Source: ASV31 sp965229765 (GTDB lineage: Bacteria; Pseudomonadota; Alphaproteobacteria; Rhodobacterales; Rhodobacteraceae). From it: a stretch of 64,000 bases of DNA. Positions 23,949-31,755 of this stretch are shown here, piece by piece (position 1 is the first letter of the stretch; each line of letters begins with the position of its first letter). The translations under genes were made by a program, and so were the position numbers. Under the pieces are notes generated by a model. It ran no database searches, was not told the origin of the DNA, and worked only from the letters and a program-made list of their open reading frames with translations. The stretch covers positions 124,001 to 188,000 of the forward strand of contig CBDDJT010000003.1 in NCBI GenBank assembly GCA_965229765.1, written 5' to 3'.

Positions 23949-25441
23949 CCCCTGCCTCCCAGCACGGTTTCCACATAGGGCGTCGGGTCCAGCAATTGTG
24001 CCGCCGCCCGTTCGGCGAAGGCGATGAACGGCTCTGGGAAAAGACCGATGAACACCGTCAGCGCGGCAAGTCCCGCAATCGGCGTCAGAAGGGCCCATCT
24101 CTGGCCCGCGGGCAGATCGGACACGCGCGGTTCGCGGCCCTCGGGGTGCGGTTCCCAGAAGGCCTGCGCCCAGATCTTGGTCATCGAATAGATCGTCAGA
24201 AGGCCCACGGCCAGCGCCACCGCCGCAATCACCCAGCCCTCGATTTCCAGGGCTGCCTTGACCAGCAGGAATTTGGCCCAGAAGCCCGAGAGCGGCGGAA
24301 AGCCCGCAAGCGAGAAGGCCGGGACAAGAAACAGTGCCGCCAGCAGCGGCGCCGAGGCATAAAGCCCGCCGATCCGCGACAGCGCGGTCCCGCCCGTCAA
24401 CCGGTCGGCCACGCCGGCGATGAGAAACAGGTTCGCCTTCACGATGATATGGTGCACGAGGTAGAACACCGCCCCCACGATCGCCAGCGGCGTCAATAGT
24501 GCAAGCCCCAGAACCATATAGCCGATCTGGCTGACGATGTGGAACGACAGGATGCGGCGGATGTCACCCTGTGCCGCGGCGCCCAGAACGCCCGTCACCA
24601 TGGTCAGGCACGCCACCCACAGAAGGATCGTGTGCGTCAGCCCGGTGTCATGATCGAAGACCAGCGTGAACATCCGGATCAGCGCGTAGACCCCGACCTT
24701 GGTCAAGAGGCCGGCAAAGACCGCCGATACCGAAAAGGACGGTGTATGGTAGGCCGCCGGCAGCCAGAAGAACAACGGAAAGACCGCCGCCTTCACGCCG
24801 AAGGCGATCATGAAGAGCATCGCGACAACGGTCAGAAGTCCCTGATCGGCGCCGTCGACGGCGCTCGACAGGTCGGCCATGTTCAGCGTCCCGGTCATCC
24901 CGTAGAGCAGGCCGATCCCCGTCAGGAACAGGATCGTCGACACCAGGTTCAGCGCCACGTACTTGATGCCGCCGTCGATCTGTTCGGCACGCCCGCCCAG
25001 CACCAGAAGCCCGAAGGACGCGATAAGCATCACCTCGAACCAGACATAGAGGTTGAAGAGATCCCCGGTCAGGAACGCGCCCGTCACGCCCGCGATCAGG
25101 ACCTGGAACAGCGCGTGATAGCCCAGCCGTTCCTCGGCCGGTCCGATGTCCGCCAGCGCATAGACCGACACCGCAAGGGCGATGATGGCGGTAATGACGA
25201 CCATGACCGCGGACAACAGGTCGGCCACCAGCGTGATCCCGAACGGCGCGGGCCAGCTGCCCATCTGTCCGGCAACGACGCCTTCGGCCAGGACCGCACG
25301 CATCAGCAGGCCAGCCGCTACGAGAAGCGCCGCGGAACCGGCCACCGAAACCCAGCGGCCCGATGCGTTCGCCCGCAGAAGAAAGGCCAGCACGGCCGTC
25401 GCGAAGGGGATTGCGATTGGAACCGCCAGAAGCCAGCTCAT
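23945..25441 (-). CDS. mnhD: Mrp/Mnh cation-proton antiporter subunit D
   Basis: Large membrane protein of 498 residues with about 14 helices, homologous to the proton-pumping NuoL/M/N subunits of complex I. The proton-antiporter core is seen in the FMIAFGVKAAVFPLFFWLPAAYHTPSFSVSAVFAGLLTKVG region, which carries the conserved lysines of the family. A conserved glutamate lies in LYVWFEVMLIASFGLL. One of the two ion-translocating subunits of the complex, with MnhA. Confidence 0.95.
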   Translation of the reverse strand: MSWLLAVPIAIPFATAVLAFLLRANASGRWVSVAGSAALLVAAGLLMRAVLAEGVVAGQMGSWPAPFGITLVADLLSAVMVVITAIIALAVSVYALADIGPAEERLGYHALFQVLIAGVTGAFLTGDLFNLYVWFEVMLIASFGLLVLGGRAEQIDGGIKYVALNLVSTILFLTGIGLLYGMTGTLNMADLSSAVDGADQGLLTVVAMLFMIAFGVKAAVFPLFFWLPAAYHTPSFSVSAVFAGLLTKVGVYALIRMFTLVFDHDTGLTHTILLWVACLTMVTGVLGAAAQGDIRRILSFHIVSQIGYMVLGLALLTPLAIVGAVFYLVHHIIVKANLFLIAGVADRLTGGTALSRIGGLYASAPLLAALFLVPAFSLAGFPPLSGFWAKFLLVKAALEIEGWVIAAVALAVGLLTIYSMTKIWAQAFWEPHPEGREPRVSDLPAGQRWALLTPIAGLAALTVFIGLFPEPFIAFAERAAAQLLDPTPYVETVLGGRG

Positions 25442-25800
25442 GCGCGGGGCTCCTCGGGTTCGGCCAGCCGCATCTTGTCTGCATCAAGCGTGCCAAGCGA
25501 CGTCCATGCCCGGAACACCAGAACTATAGCGAAGGCGAAGAGGCCAAAGCCGATCACGATGGCCGTCAGAACCAATGCCTGCGGCAAGGCGTTCGCCACC
25601 AGCCCTGCGGGCACATCGGCGCCTTCGGCGATGAGGGGCGGCGCGCCCTCGGTCAGGCGGCCGGCCAGAAAGATCGTCAGGTTCGCCGCATTCGAGATCA
25701 GGACAAGCCCGAAGATGAATCGCAGCATATTCTGCGCAAGCATCAGGTAGACGGCGGCGGCGACAAGCGCGCCGATGGTCAGCGCCAGCAGCGATTCCAT
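25438..25800 (-). CDS. mnhC: Mrp/Mnh cation-proton antiporter subunit C
   Basis: NuoK-like membrane subunit of 120 residues, three helices, with AQNMLRFIFGLVLISNAANLTIF and LPQALVLTAIVIGFGLFA, the family hallmarks. Start overlaps the mnhB stop by one base (TGATG), and its own stop overlaps mnhD (ATGA). Confidence 0.95.
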   Translation of the reverse strand: MESLLALTIGALVAAAVYLMLAQNMLRFIFGLVLISNAANLTIFLAGRLTEGAPPLIAEGADVPAGLVANALPQALVLTAIVIGFGLFAFAIVLVFRAWTSLGTLDADKMRLAEPEEPRA

Positions 25801-26219
25801 CAGATTTCCTCTTCCATCGCGAAGACAAGCGTCAGGATGGCCCCGAACACCACGAGGTAGACGCCGACATCGAACACCAGCACCGTCGACAGGGGCAGGC
25901 CCTTGTCGGTTTCCGTCGCGCCCAGAAACAGCCACTGGCCGGTAAAGAAGGGCTGGCCGAAAAGCGCCGCCAGCAGCCCCGCCAGAAGCGCGATGCCAAG
26001 GCCGACCATGGCAATCGACTGGGGCTGCACGCGAAGGGCCGCACGGGCGTCCGCCGTGCCAACGGCGACGGCATAAAGCACGAACCCCGTGGCGCCGATC
26101 AGGCCACCGATGAACCCGCCCCCCGGCTCGTTGTGGCCACGCAGCAGCATGTAGACCGAGAACACCAGCAACAGCCCCGCAAGATAGCGGGTGCCCGCCT
26201 TCAGGATCACGCTGTTCAT
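25800..26219 (-). CDS. mnhB: Mrp/Mnh cation-proton antiporter subunit B
   Basis: Membrane subunit of 139 residues, four helices, with the MnhB-family motif GHNEPGGGFIGGLIGATGFVLYA near residues 29-51. Coupled to mnhA by an ATGA overlap. Together with the C-terminal part of MnhA it forms the MrpAB module. Confidence 0.95.
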   Translation of the reverse strand: MNSVILKAGTRYLAGLLLVFSVYMLLRGHNEPGGGFIGGLIGATGFVLYAVAVGTADARAALRVQPQSIAMVGLGIALLAGLLAALFGQPFFTGQWLFLGATETDKGLPLSTVLVFDVGVYLVVFGAILTLVFAMEEEI

Positions 26220-28486
26220 CGTGCCGCCCCCCTGGTGGTGCGCAGAAGCGCGTAGGCCGACAGCGCCGCGATCACCACGACGGCGATTTCCCCGAACGTG
26301 TCGAGAGCACGGAAGTCGACGAGGATCACGTTGACGATGTTTCGCCCATACGCCTCTGGCCAGCTTGCGATCTCGAAATAGTCGGTCAGGCGCCGGTCGA
26401 GCGGGGTTGCCAGAACCGCCAGCAGCGTCGCCGTCACGACCCCGCCGACCCCGATTGCCAGCACGGCATGGCCGGGACGGAACAGCCGGGGGGCGTCATC
26501 GAGGCGCGGCAATCGCAGCATCGCCACGGCCACGAGGACGACGACAAGCGTTTCCACCAAGAGCTGGGTGATCGCCACATCGGGTGCGCCGAAAAAGATG
26601 AAGATCAGCGCCGTGCCGATGCCCACCACACCCAACGCCGCGATAGAGGTGATGCGGGACCCGGTCGTCGCGACCAGTGCGGTTCCCACCAGGATCAGGC
26701 CGCACAGCGCGGTGTGCTTCCATGTCAGCCCGGACAGGTCCACCGCCACCGGCGGCAGCCGCAATGCGATCACCGCGCCCATCCCAATCAGGACCGTCGA
26801 GAAGGTCGCCGTCATGTACCAGCTCATCCGGCCGGTCTGAAGCCGGCGCGTCTGCCAGGCCGCCAGCGATTTCAGGCCGTCCATGAAACGGTCCCACCAC
26901 GGATCCATGCTGATTGTCGCCGCATCGGCCCGCGCCAGGGCGGCGCGCAGCGGGCGGTGAACCGCATAGATCACAAGGCCCAGGGCGAAGGTCGCGACGC
27001 TCAGGACAAGCGGCAGGTTCACCCCGGCCCAGATCTTCAGCTCTTTCGCCTCTTCCGACGTGCCGGTCAGCGAGATCACCGTCGGCGTCACCAGCGCCCG
27101 CTGAAGAAGGTCGGGATACAGCCCGAACACCGCGCCTCCCACCGACAGCAGGACTGGCCCGGCCAGCATCGGCCAGGGCGCCTCTGTGGCCTTGCGCGGC
27201 AGCACACCGCCGGCCGGCCGCCAGAACGGACGGAACGCCACAACGCCGGCAACCGCAAGCATCAGCGCATTGGCCAGCAGGACCGCCAATGCCACCAGCA
27301 CGGGTTCCGACGCGACGGCAAGCGCGCCCGCGTATTTGAGCTCCTTCCCGATGAACCCGAGAAATGGGGGGAAGCCCGCCATCGACAGCGCGGCCAACGC
27401 CGCCGCCGCCGCGGTCACCGGCATGACACGGCCCAGCCCGCCAAGGATGTCCGACTCGCGCGTGCCGGTCGAATGGTCGATGCAACCCACCACCAGAAAC
27501 AGCGCCGCCTTGTAAAGCGAATGAACGATCAGGAAGGTGGCGAAGGCCGTCATCGCATAGCCCGAGGTCTGGCCCAGAAACAGCACCAGCGTCCCCAGCG
27601 CCATCAGTGTCGTGTAGGCCAGCGCCTGCTTCAGGTCGGTCTGGCGCAGCGCCATGACGCTGGCGAAGACGGCCGTCACCGCCCCTAGTACCGTCAGCGA
27701 CCAAAGCCAGACTTCGGTTCCCGACATCGCCGGGTGCATCCGCGCCAGCACGTAGACCCCCGCCTTGACCATGGTGGCCGAGTGCAGGAACGCAGACACC
27801 GGCGTCGGAGCCGCCATTGCGTTCGGCAGCCAGAAATGGAACGGCACCTGCGCCGATTTCGTGAACGCCCCCGCCAGCAGCAAAAGCAGGATCGGCAGGT
27901 ACATTTGGTGCGCGCGCAGCGCCTCGCCCTCGGCAAGAATCGCCGAAATCTGCGTTGTGCCAGCCGCGAACCCCAGAAGGATCAGCCCGGCCAGAAATGC
28001 CAGCGCCCCGGCGCCCGTCAGAAACAGCGCCTGCAGCGCCGAACGCCGGCTTTTCTCGACGGTGTGCGAGAACCCGATCAACAGGTATGACGTGACCGTC
28101 GTCAGTTCCCAGAAAACGAACAGGACGATCAGGTCATCGGCCAGCACCAATCCAAGCATCGACAGCATGAACGCGGTCAGGAACAGTGCGAAACGCGCGT
28201 AGTGGGGGTGCCCGGCAAGGTAGGTGTTGGAATACAGCAGCACCAGCGTACCAATGCCCGAGATCAGCAGCGTGAAGGTCAGGCTGAGACCATCCACCAG
28301 GAATGAAAGGGCAATCCCCTGCGACGGGATCCAGTTCAACGACCAGACCAGCGCCTCGCCCCGGGCGACGGCCGGCAGAAACCCCAGGAACCATGCAAAC
28401 AGCCCGGCCGCCAGCAGGATCGGCAACACCCCTGCCAAACCATTTCCGCGCAGGGCGCCTGCATTGTCTTCAGCGGCCATTTTCAT
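26216..28486 (-). CDS. mnhA: Mrp/Mnh cation-proton antiporter subunit A
   Basis: Largest subunit, 756 residues with about 20 helices. The N-terminal two thirds is a NuoL-like proton antiporter module with VLFVFWELTTVTSYLLIGFSH and GAFTKSAQVPFHFWLPNAMAAPTPVSAFLHSATMVKAG, holding the conserved Glu and Lys residues. The C-terminal third is the MrpA-specific extension with GAPDVAITQLLVETL and DTFGEIAVVVIAALSAYALL. ATG at 28486 overlaps the stop of the stress-protein gene; ATG at 28480 is a near alternative. Drives Na+/H+ or K+/H+ exchange for pH and salt tolerance. Confidence 0.95.
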   Translation of the reverse strand: MKMAAEDNAGALRGNGLAGVLPILLAAGLFAWFLGFLPAVARGEALVWSLNWIPSQGIALSFLVDGLSLTFTLLISGIGTLVLLYSNTYLAGHPHYARFALFLTAFMLSMLGLVLADDLIVLFVFWELTTVTSYLLIGFSHTVEKSRRSALQALFLTGAGALAFLAGLILLGFAAGTTQISAILAEGEALRAHQMYLPILLLLLAGAFTKSAQVPFHFWLPNAMAAPTPVSAFLHSATMVKAGVYVLARMHPAMSGTEVWLWSLTVLGAVTAVFASVMALRQTDLKQALAYTTLMALGTLVLFLGQTSGYAMTAFATFLIVHSLYKAALFLVVGCIDHSTGTRESDILGGLGRVMPVTAAAAALAALSMAGFPPFLGFIGKELKYAGALAVASEPVLVALAVLLANALMLAVAGVVAFRPFWRPAGGVLPRKATEAPWPMLAGPVLLSVGGAVFGLYPDLLQRALVTPTVISLTGTSEEAKELKIWAGVNLPLVLSVATFALGLVIYAVHRPLRAALARADAATISMDPWWDRFMDGLKSLAAWQTRRLQTGRMSWYMTATFSTVLIGMGAVIALRLPPVAVDLSGLTWKHTALCGLILVGTALVATTGSRITSIAALGVVGIGTALIFIFFGAPDVAITQLLVETLVVVLVAVAMLRLPRLDDAPRLFRPGHAVLAIGVGGVVTATLLAVLATPLDRRLTDYFEIASWPEAYGRNIVNVILVDFRALDTFGEIAVVVIAALSAYALLRTTRGAAR

Positions 28487-29457
28487 GCACCTTCCTCTGC
28501 GGTGTCGCCTTCCATGGTCACAGGCGACACGAATCCACGCGGCTTGACGGTCAGCACGCTGCAACTGACCCGGTTCAGAACCGTTTCGGCCGTGTTGCCA
28601 ATGAAGAAACCCGCGATGCCGGTCCGCGCCACGGTGCCCATAACGACCGTGTCGATGCCCTCGTCGGCAACATGCTGCGCGATTACGTCAGCCGCTACAC
28701 CCTTGACATGAAAGGGGCGCAAGCGCTCGGCAAAACTTTCGTAACGGGCGAGGAGTTCAGCCAGCCTGGCGCCCGTCTCGGTCTCTTCACGCCTGAGGAT
28801 CGCCGCAATCTCGGAGTCGGGGATCTTTACAATGCTGTGGCGCAGCGTTTCCTCTTCCTGCACGCACCATACGGTCAGAACATCGATCTTGGCATCATCC
28901 TGGGCCCCCAGCGAGGTCGCGAGGTCCATTATCGTCTTGTTGAGCGCAACGCGTACCGGGTTTTCCGCCTCGGCATCGACACAGGCCAGGATGCGGCTGG
29001 ATCGCGGCCCGCTGCGCGAATTCAAGACCCAGACCGGGCACGGGCACTTGCGCAGCAGATGCAGATCGGGGCCCCGAAAAAGCGGGCGGTCAGGCGACAG
29101 GTCGGCCCCCTTGATGACAAGGTCATGCCCGTCCCGCAGAACGCGGCGGATGATCTCGATGAAAGGCGTGCCCTGACGAACGGACGTGCGCACCCGCAAC
29201 CCTTCGTCCCTCAGCGGTGCTGCGATGCGCTCAATCCGGCTGCGGTGGGCTTCCAGAACCTGTTCCTCGATCTCCTGGCCGCGGGACCCCGGCAATGCCC
29301 CGAACAGACGGCCGAGTTCGCCCGGCGCCCCATCAACCACATCGATCAGGGTCACGTCGGCATCATTCGCCCGGGCCAGCCAACGGACCCTGTCCAGCGC
29401 ATGGGCAAACGCGCTGCGGTCGTCGCACACCACCAGTAAGTTCTTGAACCGCCGCAT
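28483..29457 (-). CDS. Tandem-domain universal stress protein
   Basis: Cytosolic protein of 324 residues made of two UspA-like domains. The second carries a nucleotide-binding signature GTVARTGIAGFFIGNTAE (G-x2-G-x9-G-S/T type) near its end; the first is degenerate at the same place (KGADLSPDRPLFRGPDLH). It is the first gene of the Mrp operon and overlaps mnhA by ATGA, so it is made with the antiporter subunits. It may sense ATP or stress state for the antiporter, but that is inference. Divergent from the OxyR-like gene. Confidence 0.9.
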   Translation of the reverse strand: MRRFKNLLVVCDDRSAFAHALDRVRWLARANDADVTLIDVVDGAPGELGRLFGALPGSRGQEIEEQVLEAHRSRIERIAAPLRDEGLRVRTSVRQGTPFIEIIRRVLRDGHDLVIKGADLSPDRPLFRGPDLHLLRKCPCPVWVLNSRSGPRSSRILACVDAEAENPVRVALNKTIMDLATSLGAQDDAKIDVLTVWCVQEEETLRHSIVKIPDSEIAAILRREETETGARLAELLARYESFAERLRPFHVKGVAADVIAQHVADEGIDTVVMGTVARTGIAGFFIGNTAETVLNRVSCSVLTVKPRGFVSPVTMEGDTAEEGA

Positions 29458-29539
29458 GACCTGCTTGTTCCCGCGCCTTCCGAGTTATGCAGATGGGATG
29501 CGTGCCTTATTGATCCAATCGAATTTCAGGCTTTTTCTG

Positions 29540-29554
29540 ATAGTTTTTCTCTAT
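29540..29554. promoter_or_regulatory. OxyR-type half-operator ATAG-N7-CTAT
   Basis: In the 111-bp gap between the divergent stress-protein and OxyR-like genes, ATAG (29540-29543) and CTAT (29551-29554) are separated by exactly seven bases, the tetranucleotide spacing of OxyR operators. A second in-phase pair is not clear. It lies 15 bp upstream of the regulator's start, a good place for autorepression. It supports control by an OxyR-like protein, but a single pair this short can occur by chance. Confidence 0.6.
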
Positions 29555-29568
29555 TAGACTGCTCCGTG

Positions 29569-30489
29569 ATGCCCACACTTCAACAGCTTCGATACCTGGT
29601 CGCCGTTGCCGACACGTTGCACTTTCGACGCGCGGCAGAAGCCTGTCACGTGACCCAACCGACCCTTTCGGCACAGATGAAGGAGCTGGAGGCGAAACTT
29701 GGCGTCGAATTGGTCGAGCGCACGCGCGCGCGCGTGATCCTGACGCCCATTGGCCGCGACATCTCGGATCGCGCCCGCCGGGTCTTGCGTGGGGTCGATG
29801 ACATCCGAGACACCGCGCGCATCGGACGATCCATGCTGGAAGGCGTGATACGAATAGGCGTCGTGCAGACGCTTGGTTCCTACTTTCTGCCCCTGATCGT
29901 TCCGGATCTGCACGAAAGCCATCCAAAGCTCGGTCTCTACATGCGCGAGGACATGCCCGACATGCTTTTGCGCGGGATCGAAGATGGCACGCTGGACCTC
30001 TTGTTCTTCCCGCTTCCCCTTTCGCGCGCCGACCTGGAGACCCGGTCACTCTTTCGCGAACCGATCCATGTGGTGACGCCCCATGATCATCGCCTTGCCC
30101 GGGAGGACTCGATCGAACCCGGTATGCTGCAAGGCGAAACGATCCTGTCCCTGGAACCCGGCCACAAGCTGTATGACCAGGTCCGCGCGCTGTGCGAGGA
30201 CTACGGCGCCGAACTGTCACACGACTACGAAGGTACCAGCCTTGACACATTGCGCCAGATGGTCGCCATGGGCATGGGGCTTTCGCTGATGCCCGCGCTC
30301 TACGTCAAGTCCGAGGTCGCGCATCAGGACATCGTTGTAGCCCGCCCCTTTCGCGGCACCCCGCCCGCGCGCACCATCGGCATGATCTGGCGCAAGGGCA
30401 CCGCGCGCGAACCGGAATACCGTGCCCTTGGCGGGCTGATCTGCGAGATTTTGCGCCGCCGGGCCCCAGAGATAACGGTGCTGGGTTAG
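29569..30489 (+). CDS. OxyR-like LysR-family regulator lacking the peroxidatic cysteine
   Basis: LysR-type regulator of 306 residues: N-terminal winged HTH (HFRRAAEACHVTQPTLSAQMKELE, residues 18-41) and a C-terminal substrate domain that closely follows OxyR, with TSLDTLRQMVAMGMGLSLMPALY and a RTIGMIWRKG segment. In E. coli OxyR the sensing pair is Cys199 and Cys208. Here the first is Lys200 (EPGHK) and only the second is kept (Cys209), so a disulfide cannot form in the known way. It probably responds to something else or acts as a constitutive or modulated repressor. ATG at 29569 is used; GTG at 29566 is equally placed. Divergent from the stress-protein/Mrp operon, which is its likely target. 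Confidence 0.88.
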   Translation: MPTLQQLRYLVAVADTLHFRRAAEACHVTQPTLSAQMKELEAKLGVELVERTRARVILTPIGRDISDRARRVLRGVDDIRDTARIGRSMLEGVIRIGVVQTLGSYFLPLIVPDLHESHPKLGLYMREDMPDMLLRGIEDGTLDLLFFPLPLSRADLETRSLFREPIHVVTPHDHRLAREDSIEPGMLQGETILSLEPGHKLYDQVRALCEDYGAELSHDYEGTSLDTLRQMVAMGMGLSLMPALYVKSEVAHQDIVVARPFRGTPPARTIGMIWRKGTAREPEYRALGGLICEILRRRAPEITVLG

Positions 30490-30514
30490 GGCACTGCGAA
30501 GCACAGCGCGGGTA

Positions 30515-30586
30515 TTCTGACTAATTTGATCGGAAAAAGGTTGCAAACGGCTCGCAAGTCTGTTTCTGACTAGTTTAGTCAGAAAC
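30515..30586 (+). promoter_or_regulatory. Two RirA-type iron operators upstream of the iron-binding protein gene
   Basis: A perfect 11-bp inverted repeat, GTTTCTGACTA (30562-30572) and TAGTCAGAAAC (30576-30586) with a 3-base centre, contains TGA-N9-TCA (30567-30581), the core of RirA/iron-responsive boxes in alphaproteobacteria. A weaker copy, 17 of 21 bases alike, sits 49 bp upstream (30515-30535). They stand 20 bp before the start of a ferric-iron binding protein gene, so iron-dependent repression is expected. The repeats are seen; RirA rather than Fur or Irr is inferred from the core. Confidence 0.75.
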
Positions 30587-30605
30587 ACCCACAATGGAGT
30601 TCCCG

Positions 30606-31634
30606 ATGTCTTGCACCACCAGAACGTCCACACTCGCGCTTGCCGCGGCCGCCGTCCTCGGCAGCGCGGTGTCGGCGTTCGCTGACGGAGAGGTCAACCT
30701 TTATTCCTCGCGTCACTACGACACGGACGAACGTCTCTACTCGGACTTCGAAGAGATGACGGGCATTCGCATCAACCGGATCGAAGGCAACGCCGACGAG
30801 CTTATCGCGCGCATGGTGGCCGAGGGCGACAACTCTCCCGCCGATGTCTTCCTGACCGTCGATACCTCGCGCCTTGAACGGGCCAAGGATGCGGGGCTGT
30901 TCCAGAGCGTGGAGTCGCCGATCCTCGAAACCCGCGTGCCGGCCTACCTGCAGGATGAAGACAACCAGTGGTTCGGCTTCTCGCAACGCGCGCGCATCGT
31001 GTTCTACGACAAGGCCGAAGTCGCCAACCCGCCGCAAACCTACGAGGATCTGGCCAAGCCGGAGTATGCCGGTCAGATCTGTATCCGGTCCTCGTCGAAC
31101 GTCTACACGCAGACCATGACCGCCGCCTTGATTGCACATCTGGGCGAAGAGGCGACCAAGGCCTGGGCAGAGGCTGTGGTGGCCAACTTCGCCCGCGATC
31201 CGCAGGGCGGCGACACCGACCAGCTGCGCGGCATCGTTTCGGGCGAATGCAACATCGCCATGTCCAATACCTACTACTTCGGGCGCGCGGTCCGAACCTC
31301 CGTGGACGGGCTGTCCGACAGCCTTGACATGATTGGCTGGGTCTTTCCCAACCAGGACAGCTTTGGGGCGCACATGAACCTGTCGGGCGGCGGTGTTGCC
31401 GCACATGCCCCCAATCGTGACAACGCCGTGAAGTTCCTGGAATACCTCGCCAGCGCCCAGGCCCAGGAATACTTCTCCGCCGGCAACGATGAATACCCGG
31501 CCGTGCCCGGCGTGGCCCTCAGCCCCTCGGTTGCTTCGCTTGGCTTCTTCAAGCCCGACGACCTGGACGCGTCGATTATCGCCGACAACATTCCGGCCGC
31601 CCAGAAACTGCTGAACGAGGCTGGCTGGGAATAA
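30606..31634 (+). CDS. fbpA: Ferric iron ABC transporter periplasmic binding protein (FbpA/AfuA type)
   Basis: Exported protein of 342 residues with a signal peptide ending near AVSAFA-DGEV. The mature protein begins VNLYSSRHYDTDERLY, and the two adjacent iron-ligand tyrosines are Tyr223-Tyr224 in SNTYYFGRAV, as in FbpA transferrin-like proteins. It binds Fe3+ in the periplasm and passes it to an FbpB permease. ATG at 30606 has GGAG upstream; ATG at 30594 is less well placed. Iron boxes lie upstream and a strong terminator follows, so it forms a single-gene unit. The matching permease gene converges from the other strand. Confidence 0.93.
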   Translation: MSCTTRTSTLALAAAAVLGSAVSAFADGEVNLYSSRHYDTDERLYSDFEEMTGIRINRIEGNADELIARMVAEGDNSPADVFLTVDTSRLERAKDAGLFQSVESPILETRVPAYLQDEDNQWFGFSQRARIVFYDKAEVANPPQTYEDLAKPEYAGQICIRSSSNVYTQTMTAALIAHLGEEATKAWAEAVVANFARDPQGGDTDQLRGIVSGECNIAMSNTYYFGRAVRTSVDGLSDSLDMIGWVFPNQDSFGAHMNLSGGGVAAHAPNRDNAVKFLEYLASAQAQEYFSAGNDEYPAVPGVALSPSVASLGFFKPDDLDASIIADNIPAAQKLLNEAGWE

Positions 31635-31657
31635 CGCCCACGACCAGAAGGAAACAA

Positions 31658-31690
31658 GGGAGCGCGGCAAATGCCGCGCTCCCGTTTTTT
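31658..31690. terminator. Strong intrinsic terminator between convergent iron genes
   Basis: A perfect 12-bp stem (31658-31669 with 31672-31683) is followed on the plus strand by GTTTTTT, 24 bp after the binding-protein stop codon. On the minus strand the same stem is followed by TTGTTT, so it may also end the permease transcript. Confidence 0.93.
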
Positions 31691-31755
31691 CTGTGATCGT
31701 GCAGGCCCGTCTTCGCTGGCAGGACCTTTGCGCCCCGGGCCCGTTCGCCCGCGGG

